In this document: in pieces, positions 26,994 through 36,178 of the stretch | How positions within the stretch are numbered: position 1 is the first letter of the stretch | Layout: each line of letters begins with the position of its first letter | Source of the DNA: Arcticibacterium sp964021845 | GTDB taxonomy: Bacteria; Bacteroidota; Bacteroidia; Cytophagales; Spirosomataceae | Direction of reading: 5' to 3' | DNA length: 64,000 nucleotides | Assembly: GCF_964021845.1 (NCBI RefSeq) | Contig: NZ_CAXHZC010000001.1 | Coordinates: 1-64,000, forward strand | Position numbers and translations under genes: made by a program | Notes under the pieces: model-generated | Database searches by the model: none | The model's input: only the letters and a program-made list of their open reading frames with translations | What the model was told of the DNA's origin: nothing

Positions 26994-28599
26994 ATTTGGT
27001 GTTTACGTAATAATCGTCATTAACTTGAAGAAACTTGCCTTTTACTTTTTTCCATTTTTTAGATGGGTTAATAAGTTGGTTCTTTTTATCGTCAATAGAT
27101 ACTCTCAAAGGCATCTCAAAATCATCTACTGTATTAGTGTAGCGATACTTAATTTTTCTTCCTTTGTTCATCCACTCCAGTTTAGGTATTTGGGTGGTTC
27201 TTAAATACTGTGTGAAGAAAGGCTCTAAAGTTAAACCGGCTTTATCAGCGATGTATTCTTCTATTTGCTTAGAAGTTACTGTTTGATGGTAAAAATCTTT
27301 GTTTAAACCTCGTAAAATGTCTCTCCAAAGTACGTCGTTATTAATCCACTGGCGTAAAGTGTGTAGCATGTTACCGCCTTTATAATACATATCAGAAGAG
27401 CCTGATTTCTTAACGCCATAATCGGCTATGATAGGTGAGTCGTTTTGAATTCTCTCCCTAGTACCAATTACATATTCGGCTCCTGCTTCCTTGCCATAGA
27501 AATATTCTACAAAAAGACTTTCTGAATAATTGGTAAAGCTTTCATGAATCCACATGTCGGCCACATCTTTGTTTGTGATGTTATTTGCAAACCACTCATG
27601 ACCACTTTCATGTACTATGATAAAATCCCATTTTAGTCCCCATCCGGTACCTGACAAATCTGTGCCTTGGTAACCGTTTTTATAGCCGTTGCCATAGGTT
27701 ACCGAACTCTGATGTTCCATGCCTAAATAGGGCACTTCCACTAATTTATAACCGTCTTCATAAAAAGGATAGGGGCCAAACCAGTGTTCAAAGGCTTCTA
27801 ATGTTCTGTAGGCATCTTTAAACTGAATTTTGGCCTTCTCTAGGTTTTCACGGAGTACATAAAAAGAAACTTGTAGTGGTCCCTTTTCTCCCTGAAAAGA
27901 GTCTTGCCAACTCAGATAGTCTCCTATGTTAATATTGACTCCGTAATTGTTGATAGGATTATTTACAAACCAAGTAGTAGTTCTGCTACCATTATCGTGT
28001 AGCTCCATGTTTCTTAATTGTCCGTTTGAAACATTCCATAGGCCATCGGGAACTGTAATGCTAATTTGCATGCTGTCCACCTCATCTGCCATGTGGTCTT
28101 TACATGGCCACCATACACTTGCACCTATGCCCTGATTAGCTGTAGCTGCAAAAGGTTTACCATTGCTATCTTTTGACCAAGTAAGGCCACCATCCCATGG
28201 TGCTTTTGGTGCTATTTTCGGTTTTCCCTCAAAGTTTATTGTAATAGCCCCCATTTGGCCCTTTACTTGAGGCTCGGCCAGGGTTACCAAATAAGTATTT
28301 GGACCGTCTTTAGTAATAGTGGTAGCTAAATCAGCCTGCCTTACAGCCGTGATTTTCATGGGAGCTTGCAGGTCTATTTGGAGCGTTTGCCCATTATCCA
28401 CCGCCTGATAATAAATAGTGTTTTGACCTTTAAAATATCTATTGTCAATATCTACATCAACGGCTAAATCATAGTATTTCAAATCCCACCAAGCTCTCTC
28501 TGGCGTAACACTCCCTTTCAAAGAATCCTCATGAGTGTATTGAGCATTTGCCAAAAGGTTGAAGAATACTAGAAAAGAAGCAAGTTTGAGAGATTTCAT
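26992..28599 (-). CDS. Secreted M1 family metallopeptidase
   Basis: A 535-residue exported aminopeptidase (signal peptide 1-19). The zinc site is HESGH (H330, H334) with the third ligand E353 in WIHESFTNYSE, and a GMEHQ motif (293-297) stands in for the GAMEN exopeptidase motif. The beta-sheet N-terminal domain precedes the thermolysin-like catalytic domain; the family's C-terminal helical domain is short. It would trim peptides in the periplasm. Confidence 0.93.
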   Translation of the reverse strand: MKSLKLASFLVFFNLLANAQYTHEDSLKGSVTPERAWWDLKYYDLAVDVDIDNRYFKGQNTIYYQAVDNGQTLQIDLQAPMKITAVRQADLATTITKDGPNTYLVTLAEPQVKGQMGAITINFEGKPKIAPKAPWDGGLTWSKDSNGKPFAATANQGIGASVWWPCKDHMADEVDSMQISITVPDGLWNVSNGQLRNMELHDNGSRTTTWFVNNPINNYGVNINIGDYLSWQDSFQGEKGPLQVSFYVLRENLEKAKIQFKDAYRTLEAFEHWFGPYPFYEDGYKLVEVPYLGMEHQSSVTYGNGYKNGYQGTDLSGTGWGLKWDFIIVHESGHEWFANNITNKDVADMWIHESFTNYSESLFVEYFYGKEAGAEYVIGTRERIQNDSPIIADYGVKKSGSSDMYYKGGNMLHTLRQWINNDVLWRDILRGLNKDFYHQTVTSKQIEEYIADKAGLTLEPFFTQYLRTTQIPKLEWMNKGRKIKYRYTNTVDDFEMPLRVSIDDKKNQLINPSKKWKKVKGKFLQVNDDYYVNTK

Positions 28600-28621
28600 A
28601 CAATTTTCATGTTTGTTGAAA

Positions 28622-28629
28622 CAAATATA
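28622..28629 (-). promoter_or_regulatory. Predicted -7 box of the M1 peptidase gene
   Basis: The minus strand reads TATATTTG 23 bases upstream of the ATG at 28599. No -33 element was recognised. Confidence 0.45.
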
Positions 28630-28669
28630 TCTAAAAGTCGCTAAGGAATTAGGAAGCCGTTTTAAGCTC

Positions 28670-29569
28670 CTAAGCTATTTGTTTTGCTAAAAAAGCAATC
28701 CCTTCCTCAAAAGAAAGTGGTTTGTAGCCTAATTCGTTTACCGCTTTGTCAATATTAAATCCAGTACGTGGCGGTCTTTTAGCTGGCTGTGAGAAAGTGG
28801 CCGCTGTAGCTTCTTTGATAAAGCTCTTATCTAAATTAAAGAAATCGGCGGTCATATGAGCCATTTGGTAAGGGTTCAATAAGTCTTTGCCAGAAATATT
28901 GAAAACCCCCTCTGCTTCTTTTTCTGCTATTAAAGCACAGCCTTTAGCTAAATCTTCCGCCAGGGTAGGGGTTCTCCACTGGTCGTTTACCACGTTAATT
29001 TGTTTACCATCTTCTAAAGATTTTTTAACCCAAAGTATGATGTTAGAGCGGCTCATGTCATGAGCAATTCCGTAGACTAAGACCGTTCTGGCTATTGACC
29101 ATTTTATGTTTGAATTAGTTACCAAATGCTCTGCAGCTAATTTGCTCCAGCCATAAAAACTTATTGGATTTGCGGCTGCCTTTTCGTCATAAGGTCCGGC
29201 ACTACCGTCAAAAATGAAGTCGGTAGAAAGATGACATAAGAATGTACTATTTCTTTCGCAAGCATCTACCAAATATTCGGTGGCAGTTACATTCAGAGCC
29301 CAGCACGCTTCTTTTTCTGCTTCGCACTGGTCCACATTGGTCATGGCGGCAGTATGAATCAAAACGTCTGGCTTGAAAGTATCCATCACCTCATCCACAT
29401 TTTCCTTGTTGGTAATGTCCATGCTTTGGTAGGTGTAACCATCGGCTATTGGTAAGCGGTTTCCTCCTCTTGCCGTGGCAATGATTTCAAACTTTCCTTC
29501 TTCTAATAATAGGGCTACTAGCTTTTGACCAAGTAGGCCATTAGAGCCTGTAATTAATACTTTCTTCAT
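28670..29569 (-). CDS. RmlD-like NAD(P)-dependent sugar reductase/epimerase
   Basis: A 299-residue extended SDR protein. The Rossmann motif is TGSNGLLGQKL (~7-17), the active-site YGWSK motif lies near residue 139 (Tyr-x3-Lys, seen as FYGWSKLAAE), and the fold matches dTDP-4-dehydrorhamnose reductase (RmlD). No dTDP-rhamnose genes adjoin it, so the substrate is uncertain. Last gene of the four-gene operon starting at 31828. Confidence 0.85.
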   Translation of the reverse strand: MKKVLITGSNGLLGQKLVALLLEEGKFEIIATARGGNRLPIADGYTYQSMDITNKENVDEVMDTFKPDVLIHTAAMTNVDQCEAEKEACWALNVTATEYLVDACERNSTFLCHLSTDFIFDGSAGPYDEKAAANPISFYGWSKLAAEHLVTNSNIKWSIARTVLVYGIAHDMSRSNIILWVKKSLEDGKQINVVNDQWRTPTLAEDLAKGCALIAEKEAEGVFNISGKDLLNPYQMAHMTADFFNLDKSFIKEATAATFSQPAKRPPRTGFNIDKAVNELGYKPLSFEEGIAFLAKQIA

Positions 29570-29585
29570 GTTCTGATTGTAGTTC

Positions 29586-30281
29586 TTAGTATTGGTATCC
29601 GTACAGTTTTGTGATTTTCTTTTTTCTCATTTTTTTCACAGACACCTTCATGCTTATATCTTCTATTGGCTTGTCAGCCCTACTTTTTTCTACTTTTTCA
29701 ATTGTGTCAGCTGCTTCAATACCACTAATCACTTGACCAAAAACTGTATAGTTATTATCAAGGAAAGGAGTCCCGCCTTGTTCTTGATATGCTTTTAACT
29801 GCTCATCAGTATAGGTCAATTTAGTTCTGGCCATCATTCCCTGCATCTGCTTAGCAGAGTATTTTTTACCTGTAACTATATAAAACTGACTGAAAGAAGA
29901 TTCCTTTTTTGGATTATTAGTTCTGGCTGCCGCCAAAGCTCCTTTAATATGGACGTGTTCAGGTACAAACTCATAAGGGATTCTTTCCTCCTCTTTATTA
30001 TAGCTGGTACTTCTGGTTCCGTCATCTGCTTTTTTTGTAGCTAAGTTTCCACCTTGAATCATAAATTCATCAATAACGCGATGGAAAATAGTGCCGTCGT
30101 ACTGCTCGTTTTCTGCTAGTTTGATGAAGTTAGCTTTGTGCAAAGGTGTCTCATCAAAAAGTATAAGATGCATGGTGCCTTTACTCGTTTCCATGGTAAC
30201 TAAATAATCCTTTTTGCTCACTTTCTGAGCGAAGGTGTTTAGGCTAAGTCCTATCAGTATTAAGAGAAGTAGTTTTTTCAT
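29586..30281 (-). CDS. Peptidyl-prolyl cis-trans isomerase, cyclophilin type
   Basis: A 231-residue cyclophilin with a signal peptide (1-18), so likely periplasmic. Conserved stretches are GTIFHRVIDEFMIQGGN (catalytic Arg in FHRV), SSFSQFYIV and FGQVISGIE. It catalyses proline isomerisation to assist folding of exported proteins. Third gene of the PAP2-like/hemC operon, with a 3-base gap after hemC. Confidence 0.93.
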   Translation of the reverse strand: MKKLLLLILIGLSLNTFAQKVSKKDYLVTMETSKGTMHLILFDETPLHKANFIKLAENEQYDGTIFHRVIDEFMIQGGNLATKKADDGTRSTSYNKEEERIPYEFVPEHVHIKGALAAARTNNPKKESSFSQFYIVTGKKYSAKQMQGMMARTKLTYTDEQLKAYQEQGGTPFLDNNYTVFGQVISGIEAADTIEKVEKSRADKPIEDISMKVSVKKMRKKKITKLYGYQY

Positions 30282-30284
30282 TAT

Positions 30285-31202
30285 TTATTTCGAAATTTCA
30301 GTTCTTATTTCTGACAGGATTTCTTTTCCGCCTGCGGCCAAAAGCCTTTCGCCGACTAGATTGCCAAGGTTTTCTGGTTCTGTTCCGTTTTCTTCAATTC
30401 TTAAAACTTTTTGGCCGTCAAGGCTAATGATTCCGGCATTTAAAGATATTTCATTTTCAGCGTTTAAACTCGCTGTTCCAAAAACTGGTATTGAACAGCC
30501 ACCGTTTACGGTTTTTAAGAAAGCTCTTTCGGTCAAAAGGCATAATTCCGTTTCTGGATGATTACAGGCATTTCTTACAAAATCTCTTTTTTCGCTGTCA
30601 ATGTTTACGGCCGTTTCAATAGCTACAGAGCCTTGTCCCACAGCAGGAGTAAATGTTTTTTCATCTATCACTTCCTGAATAATGTCATGGTACTCCATTC
30701 TGTGAACACCTGCGTAAGCTAGCAGGAGAGCATCACAAACGCCGCTTTCCATTTTTGCAATACGGGTTTGTAAATTACCTCGCATATCCACAATTCTTAT
30801 TTGTGGGTAAAAAGCTCTCAGCATCGCAATTCTGCGTGTACTTGAGGTTCCAACCACAATATTGTCAGTAAGTTTGACTTGTTTTTTACTAGCCAAAACA
30901 TCGTTTATCTTTTCTCTTTCTAAAAAGGCTATAACCTCAAATTTATTACCAAGGTCAGATTGTAAATCTTTGGCACTATGCACCGCTATATCTACGGAGC
31001 CATCTAATAGCTGTTCTTCTAGCTCTTCAGTGAAGACACCTTTACTGCCAATTTTTGATAAAGACCTATCCAGTATCTTATCACCTTTGGTATGAATAAT
31101 GACTATTTCTGTGGAAGCACCGGCTTTGTTTAAAAGTTCTTCCACGTGGTAGGCTTGCCAAAGTGCTAGTTTACTACCTCTTGTACCTATTTTTATATGC
31201 AT
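30285..31202 (-). CDS. hemC: Hydroxymethylbilane synthase (porphobilinogen deaminase)
   Basis: A 305-residue enzyme of heme biosynthesis that polymerises four porphobilinogens into hydroxymethylbilane. The dipyrromethane cofactor attachment Cys is C236 (NGGCSIPV), the catalytic Asp lies in HSAKDL (D79), and GTSSTRR and DMRGNLQTR are substrate-binding segments. It is co-transcribed with a PAP2-like membrane protein gene upstream (2-base gap). Confidence 0.97.
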   Translation of the reverse strand: MHIKIGTRGSKLALWQAYHVEELLNKAGASTEIVIIHTKGDKILDRSLSKIGSKGVFTEELEEQLLDGSVDIAVHSAKDLQSDLGNKFEVIAFLEREKINDVLASKKQVKLTDNIVVGTSSTRRIAMLRAFYPQIRIVDMRGNLQTRIAKMESGVCDALLLAYAGVHRMEYHDIIQEVIDEKTFTPAVGQGSVAIETAVNIDSEKRDFVRNACNHPETELCLLTERAFLKTVNGGCSIPVFGTASLNAENEISLNAGIISLDGQKVLRIEENGTEPENLGNLVGERLLAAGGKEILSEIRTEISK

Positions 31203-31204
31203 GA

Positions 31205-31828
31205 TTATATGAATATTGAGCCAATAGAGCTTACGATAATCCCAACCAGAAGGCCAGCTATGACCTGTAATAAAGTATGGGCGTTTAATTTTAACCTTGA
31301 AGATAATACTAGGCCGGCAACTATAATTGCCAGAAAGAAAGGGGTATTTAGCGACATTTCGTCATACTTGAATTTAAGCATGAAAAATGCTCCAATTAAG
31401 CCGCCAATACCAGCTGCATGAGCACTTATTTGCCATTTGAGGCTAACCAAGGCTATAATAAAGATAGTTACGGCTATAAATCCTATGACAATGGCAGTGC
31501 CTTGTAGTTGAGGTCCTTTTTGATAAAGGAAATAACTCAGGAAACCAGAACTGATGATTGAAAAAAGGAAAGGAAACCTTCGGTCTGAAAGTTTTTCCAA
31601 TGTTATGCTTTCTATGGATTTTCTTTTATAAAGCCATAAAACCATTAAAGAAGGGAAGAAAAAAGTATAAGCAAAAACAAAAGCCAATAGTATGAACTTT
31701 GCTTTTATGGAGGAGCCGTCAATTCCGATAATGTATGGGCAAACAAAATACAATGTTGCCAATAAAGCCGTGGGCATGATGCCTGGGTGAAATAGATAGG
31801 AAAAAAAGCTAGCGAGTTTTTTGCTCAC
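31205..31828 (-). CDS. PAP2-like membrane protein, degenerate active site
   Basis: A 207-residue protein with about six membrane segments. The motifs SAHAAG (~residue 132) and HTLLQVIAG (near the C-terminus) resemble the second and third phosphatase motifs of the PAP2 superfamily, but the first motif (KxxxxxxRP) is not evident and PSGH has become SAH. Activity as a lipid phosphatase is therefore uncertain. First gene of the operon with hemC, cyclophilin and the RmlD-like reductase. Confidence 0.7.
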   Translation of the reverse strand: MSKKLASFFSYLFHPGIMPTALLATLYFVCPYIIGIDGSSIKAKFILLAFVFAYTFFFPSLMVLWLYKRKSIESITLEKLSDRRFPFLFSIISSGFLSYFLYQKGPQLQGTAIVIGFIAVTIFIIALVSLKWQISAHAAGIGGLIGAFFMLKFKYDEMSLNTPFFLAIIVAGLVLSSRLKLNAHTLLQVIAGLLVGIIVSSIGSIFI

Positions 31829-31866
31829 AAAAGAAAATGGAATTCTGGTGTACTATTATAGAAATA

Positions 31867-31874
31867 CAAATATA
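31867..31874 (-). promoter_or_regulatory. Predicted -7 box of the PAP2-like/hemC operon
   Basis: The minus strand reads TATATTTG 39 bases upstream of the first gene's ATG at 31828. No -33 element was recognised. Confidence 0.5.
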
Positions 31875-31906
31875 ACACCGTGAATTGACTAGAGAAGAGT
31901 ATTTGC

Positions 31907-33403
31907 TTACAATTGTTTTCTAAGTCTAGCTACAGGGATATTTAGTTGTTCTCTGTATTTTGCTACAGTTCTTCTTGCAATTTTATAGCCGCGTTTCTTT
32001 AATTGTTTTTCCAGTTTGTCATCAGATAGTGGAGCATGTTTAGGCTCAGAGTCTATCAGTTCTTTTAGGATATTTTTCACTTCGCGGCTAGAAGCGTCTT
32101 CACCAGAGTCTGTAGAGATACCTTCTGAGAAGAAGTATTTAAGTGGGTAAATACCAAAATCAGTTTGAACAGCCTTACTATTGGCTACTCTGGATACTGT
32201 AGAAATATCCATTTCTATTTTTTCTGCAATATCCTTAAGAATCATTGGCTTAAGCTTGCTTTCATCACCTTCCCAGAAAAACTCTTGCTGGTATTTGACA
32301 ATGGCTTCCATAGTTCTAAGTAGGGTTTGCTGACGCTGAACTATAGCATCAATGAACCATTTGGCAGCATCCAGTTTTTGTTTTACAAAACTAACCGTCT
32401 CTTTTATCTGCTTGTTTTTCTTATCACTCTTATCATAAGTGTCAAGCATATCTGAAAAAGACCTGCTTACTCTTAGTTCCGGAGCGTTTTTAGAATTTAA
32501 AATAATATCTAGTTTGCCATTGTCTTGTGTGACTATAAAATCAGGCATTAAATACGTAGCTGTAGCTCCTGAGGCTCCTACACTTCCTGGCTTAGGGTTT
32601 AACCTAGTAATAAGAGTAATGGCATCTTTTAAAGACTCATGGTCTATATCTAGTTTTCTTTGAATAGTGTCAAAGTGTTTTTTTGTAAATTCATCAAAGT
32701 AGCTTTCTAAAATCTTTTTAGCATTTTCACCTGGTATTGTGTGGTATTTCATTCGTTCCACCTGAAGCAGTAAGCACTCTTGAAGGTTTCTTGCTCCTAT
32801 ACCTGCAGGTTCAAAAAGTTGAACTTTATGCAGTACAGAAATAACTTCTTCTTCAGAAACATAAAGGTTTTGACCAAAAGCTAAATCGTTACAAATAGAA
32901 CGTATAGGTCTCCTGATGTAACCATCATCTTCAATACTGCCAATTAGCTGTAAACCTATAGTAGTTTGCTGTTCATCTAACTTTAAATAACCTAGTTGCT
33001 GATTCAAACTCTCAGTTAAAGAGTCCATAGCTACCACAGGCATGCTTTCCCTGTCTTCATCCCAAGAGTCGCTTTGCATTTTATAGCCAGCATAATCATC
33101 CTTATTAAGATAATCAGAAACATCAACTTTCTCTTGACTTAGACTCTCATAGTCGGTAAAATCATCACCAAAGTCATCATATTCTGCTCCGTACTCATCA
33201 TTACCATAGTCGTCTGTCTGAAATTCTTCTTCCTTGGTTTTCTCTTGAAATTCCATCCCTTCTTCTAAAGCTGGGTTTACTTCAAGTTCTTCTTCTATTC
33301 TTTGGTCTAATTCAGCAGTAGGTATTTGCAACAGTTTTATGAACTGAATTTGCTGTGGAGATAAACGTTGCTGTAATGATTGGTTTAAGGAAAGTCTTTG
33401 CAT
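31907..33403 (-). CDS. rpoN: RNA polymerase sigma-54 factor
   Basis: A 498-residue sigma-54. It has a Gln-rich N-terminal activator-interacting region (LNQSLQQRLSPQQIQFIKLLQ), an acidic linker (~55-110), the core-binding domain, and the C-terminal DNA-binding HTH with the RpoN box ARRTVAKYRE. It directs polymerase to -24/-12 promoters and needs an AAA+ activator; none is in this window. No convincing -24/-12 promoter was seen here. Confidence 0.97.
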   Translation of the reverse strand: MQRLSLNQSLQQRLSPQQIQFIKLLQIPTAELDQRIEEELEVNPALEEGMEFQEKTKEEEFQTDDYGNDEYGAEYDDFGDDFTDYESLSQEKVDVSDYLNKDDYAGYKMQSDSWDEDRESMPVVAMDSLTESLNQQLGYLKLDEQQTTIGLQLIGSIEDDGYIRRPIRSICNDLAFGQNLYVSEEEVISVLHKVQLFEPAGIGARNLQECLLLQVERMKYHTIPGENAKKILESYFDEFTKKHFDTIQRKLDIDHESLKDAITLITRLNPKPGSVGASGATATYLMPDFIVTQDNGKLDIILNSKNAPELRVSRSFSDMLDTYDKSDKKNKQIKETVSFVKQKLDAAKWFIDAIVQRQQTLLRTMEAIVKYQQEFFWEGDESKLKPMILKDIAEKIEMDISTVSRVANSKAVQTDFGIYPLKYFFSEGISTDSGEDASSREVKNILKELIDSEPKHAPLSDDKLEKQLKKRGYKIARRTVAKYREQLNIPVARLRKQL

Positions 33404-33464
33404 CGTAAGTCGTTTTATGAATAAATAAGAAAGTCAGATATCTACCCTTTCTCATTAACCGTGC

Positions 33465-33499
33465 CAAAAATATTTTGCTAGTTTCGAAATAGGTGCAAA
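33465..33499 (-). promoter_or_regulatory. Predicted rpoN promoter
   Basis: On the minus strand, TTTG (33499-33496), a 23-base spacer and TATTTTTG (33472-33465) fit the Bacteroidota consensus. The start of transcription would be ~55 bases before the ATG at 33403. Confidence 0.55.
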
Positions 33500-33649
33500 A
33501 TAAAACGTATGCGGTCTGGTAGTTCAGTTTTTCTTTATTTAAGTTGTTGTTGGTCAGTGTTTTGTCCTGATATCAAAATCTGTGCCTTGTTTTTATGATA
33601 ATGATACAAAAAAAAATGGAATTTTCAATTTTTTGCAAAGATTTCCTGA

Positions 33650-34837
33650 TTAAGCCATCACGGTTTTTAGCTTCATTTCTGTCTCATTCCACTCTTTTTC
33701 GGGTTCAGAGTCGCCTGTAATTCCGCAGCCAGCATAAAACGAAATATGATCTGGAGAGGCTTTTAAAGTTCTAAGATTTACAAAAAGGTGAGTGTTGTTT
33801 TCAACATTTACAGGGCCTAAAAAACCACTGTAAAAGCTTCTGTTGTATGTTTCGTTCTTTTTGATAAAAGCCTGTGCAGCTTCTCTAGGCATACCACACA
33901 CTGCAGAAGTGGGATGTAGTAATTCTAGCATGACACTGCCTAATTGCGGAAATTCAATGGCCTTTGTGTCAATTTTAAAAGTTGTCTGTAAATGAAGTAA
34001 ATTGCCCGCATGGATAGTTTTGGGACCAATTTCTACAAATTCTCTAACCCTTATCCTTTTTAGACAGTTTATGATGTATCGACTTACAAAAGCCTGTTCT
34101 TCTATTTCTTTTTGACGCCATAATGCGTCTGCGGTTTTAATATTGTTTCCAGTACTGTTTACCGATGCTTGGGTACCCGCTAATGCCATAGTTCTGAAAA
34201 TTCCTTCTGCATCTTGCTGTACTAAACTTTCTGGTGTTGCACCTATCCATATTTCGTTTTCCCAAGGCAAATAGGTAAGTGAGCAAAAAGCTGAACTATG
34301 TTTTTTGCTCAGCGTGGCAAAATGATTAATCGGAGAAAAATTATCTGGTCTTTCTATTTTCTTTTCTCTTGAGAGCACCACTTTGTCAAAGAAGCCATCA
34401 TTAATGGCTGTAATGCCTTTTTGCACTATTTTCAAGAAGCTCGACTTCTCAGAATAGTTACTTTCTGTGTGTGATTTAAGGTTGACTTTGTTTTCGGGAG
34501 ATGCTGCTTTTTTTAGCTCAAAGAAATTGCTAAGCTTGTCTTCAATGTTTTGGTCTAAGTTTTCTTCTAAAGAGGTAAAATTGAAGAAAATGTCTCCTTG
34601 TATAAAGATAGATTGGTTAGCCTCTGAGTAATTAAACGGGGCAAAAGCGAAACCTGCACCTAATTCTTCCAAGTCAATCTTTTGCCAATTTGGCTCTTCA
34701 TTGGTCGAAATAACACAGTTAAACGATTCACTAGAAGGCATTCGCCATATGGCAAAAGGTAGGTTGCCTACTATAAGTTGGGCAAAAATATCTTTTAAGG
34801 CGAATTGAGATTTCTCTATGATATTCGTCTCTGCCAT
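33650..34837 (-). CDS. menF: Isochorismate synthase (chorismate-binding enzyme)
   Basis: A 395-residue member of the chorismate-utilising family. The C-terminal catalytic part has KVVLSREKKI, GATPESLV, GTQAS, HPTSAVCGMPREAA and YNRSFYSGFLGPV. It would convert chorismate to isochorismate, the entry step of menaquinone biosynthesis. It is the last gene of the ccm operon (6-base gap after ccmE), tying quinone and cytochrome c biogenesis. A siderophore-type isochorismate synthase is the alternative; no siderophore genes are nearby. Confidence 0.88.
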   Translation of the reverse strand: MAETNIIEKSQFALKDIFAQLIVGNLPFAIWRMPSSESFNCVISTNEEPNWQKIDLEELGAGFAFAPFNYSEANQSIFIQGDIFFNFTSLEENLDQNIEDKLSNFFELKKAASPENKVNLKSHTESNYSEKSSFLKIVQKGITAINDGFFDKVVLSREKKIERPDNFSPINHFATLSKKHSSAFCSLTYLPWENEIWIGATPESLVQQDAEGIFRTMALAGTQASVNSTGNNIKTADALWRQKEIEEQAFVSRYIINCLKRIRVREFVEIGPKTIHAGNLLHLQTTFKIDTKAIEFPQLGSVMLELLHPTSAVCGMPREAAQAFIKKNETYNRSFYSGFLGPVNVENNTHLFVNLRTLKASPDHISFYAGCGITGDSEPEKEWNETEMKLKTVMA

Positions 34838-34843
34838 TGATTA

Positions 34844-35281
34844 TTAACGTAATGCAGTTTGAGATTTAGCATCTAAATCTCCGTTGTTATATTTTGAAGG
34901 GCATTTAAGTAAAATTTGTTCAGCTAAGAAGTAGTCTTTTTCAATGTTCATTTTACCTACCACCACTACTTTTTCAGAACGCTCCATGTCTTGAGGTTTT
35001 GCTTTCATATAAACCACTTTTGATTCAAAGTTCATGGAATCAACCATGATGAATTCAAACTTGTTAGGGTCAATAGACGGTTCATACTTCATACCTTCTA
35101 TTTCGCCAATGGCGTCTTTTTTTAGTTCTCCTACTACATGTACAGAAGTACTAGAGCCACTTTTAGCTAATTTTTTGGCTTCATTAAAATCGGAGTAGGT
35201 ACTTGCATCGCCTACAGTTGATATTATCATTATGATAGCTACTGCTATTACACCTAATGCTATAATATGTGATTTCTTCAT
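34844..35281 (-). CDS. ccmE: Cytochrome c maturation protein CcmE, cysteine-type
   Basis: A 145-residue membrane-anchored heme chaperone: N-terminal helix (5-22) then an OB-fold periplasmic domain. The heme-binding motif, HxxxY in classical CcmE, is C127-PSK-Y131 here, so cysteine replaces the covalent heme-binding His. Such CxxxY CcmE proteins are known from some other bacteria and archaea. It receives heme from CcmC and passes it on to the cytochrome c ligation machinery. Confidence 0.88.
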   Translation of the reverse strand: MKKSHIIALGVIAVAIIMIISTVGDASTYSDFNEAKKLAKSGSSTSVHVVGELKKDAIGEIEGMKYEPSIDPNKFEFIMVDSMNFESKVVYMKAKPQDMERSEKVVVVGKMNIEKDYFLAEQILLKCPSKYNNGDLDAKSQTALR

Positions 35282-35285
35282 AGTC

Positions 35286-35477
35286 TTATTTTTTTTGAAG
35301 CTCTTCTAGTTTTCTTACCTTCCTATCCAACATGAAAAGGTAGATTATAATTCCAATAGTAACTGTTGCTACCACCATTATTACTATCCAAAACTTACCG
35401 TCAGAACGCAGGTTGTCTGCCATTTCTATGTCTTGCTGAAGCATCAAGAAGATGCTCATGATGAAGTTATATAACAT
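35286..35477 (-). CDS. ccmD: CcmD-like small membrane protein
   Basis: A 63-residue single-span protein (helix ~30-50) with a charged C-terminus (LDRKVRKLEELQKK), the size, topology and position expected of CcmD, which helps release holo-CcmE from CcmABC. It lies directly between ccmC (no gap) and ccmE (4-base gap). Sequence similarity alone is weak; the call rests on context. Confidence 0.75.
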   Translation of the reverse strand: MLYNFIMSIFLMLQQDIEMADNLRSDGKFWIVIMVVATVTIGIIIYLFMLDRKVRKLEELQKK

Positions 35478-36146
35478 TTATTTTTCGTTTTTAGCGTATT
35501 CTAATTTTTCTATTCTGTGCTTGATGTTGCTTATCCAAATACCAATGAGTATCCATCCAATAACAGCAGGGTAAAACACCATTTTCATGGTGCTATCCAT
35601 GTCGTATTTACCAAAGGCTGGATTTCCTCCGTTTCCAGGATGAAGTGAGTCTGTTACACGTGGTAAAATCCAAACTAAAGGCATAAATGCTGCAAAGGCA
35701 AAAATATTATAAACAGCAGAAAGCCTAGCTTTCTTTTGCTCATCATCAAAAGACCCTCTTAAAATAAAGTACGCTGCATAAATTAGCATACCGATTTCAA
35801 CAGCTATTAATTTAGGATCTAAGGGGAGGGGAGAGCCCCAAGTGAAATTGCCCCAAATGGCACCAGTAATAAAACCAAGTGCTCCAAAAAGAAGAGCCAC
35901 ATGGGCAAATGAGAAGGCTTCCTGATCTAAAGAAATGTCTCCTTTCCTTAAGTATTGAAATGACTTAAACATCGAGATTGACATTAATACCATCATCGCA
36001 AACCATAAGGGAACATGGAAATATGTATTTCTTATGGTTTCATTAAGAATAGGTAAACGGGGCACTTTACCGGTTAGGCCAGCTACAGAAGCGTAGCATA
36101 TTAGCAGTGCTCCTAAAGCTTTCCACCAAGTATTTTTAAACGTCAT
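35478..36146 (-). CDS. ccmC: Heme exporter/handling protein CcmC
   Basis: A 222-residue protein with six membrane segments. The periplasmic tryptophan region reads WGNFTWGSPLPLDPK, a reduced form of the WWD heme-handling motif, and the histidine in YFHVPLW is positioned as an axial heme ligand. It presents heme to CcmE. Its stop and the ccmD start abut without any gap. Confidence 0.9.
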   Translation of the reverse strand: MTFKNTWWKALGALLICYASVAGLTGKVPRLPILNETIRNTYFHVPLWFAMMVLMSISMFKSFQYLRKGDISLDQEAFSFAHVALLFGALGFITGAIWGNFTWGSPLPLDPKLIAVEIGMLIYAAYFILRGSFDDEQKKARLSAVYNIFAFAAFMPLVWILPRVTDSLHPGNGGNPAFGKYDMDSTMKMVFYPAVIGWILIGIWISNIKHRIEKLEYAKNEK

Positions 36147-36178
36147 ATTAATTATTTCAAAATCTTTTCAAATAAAAA

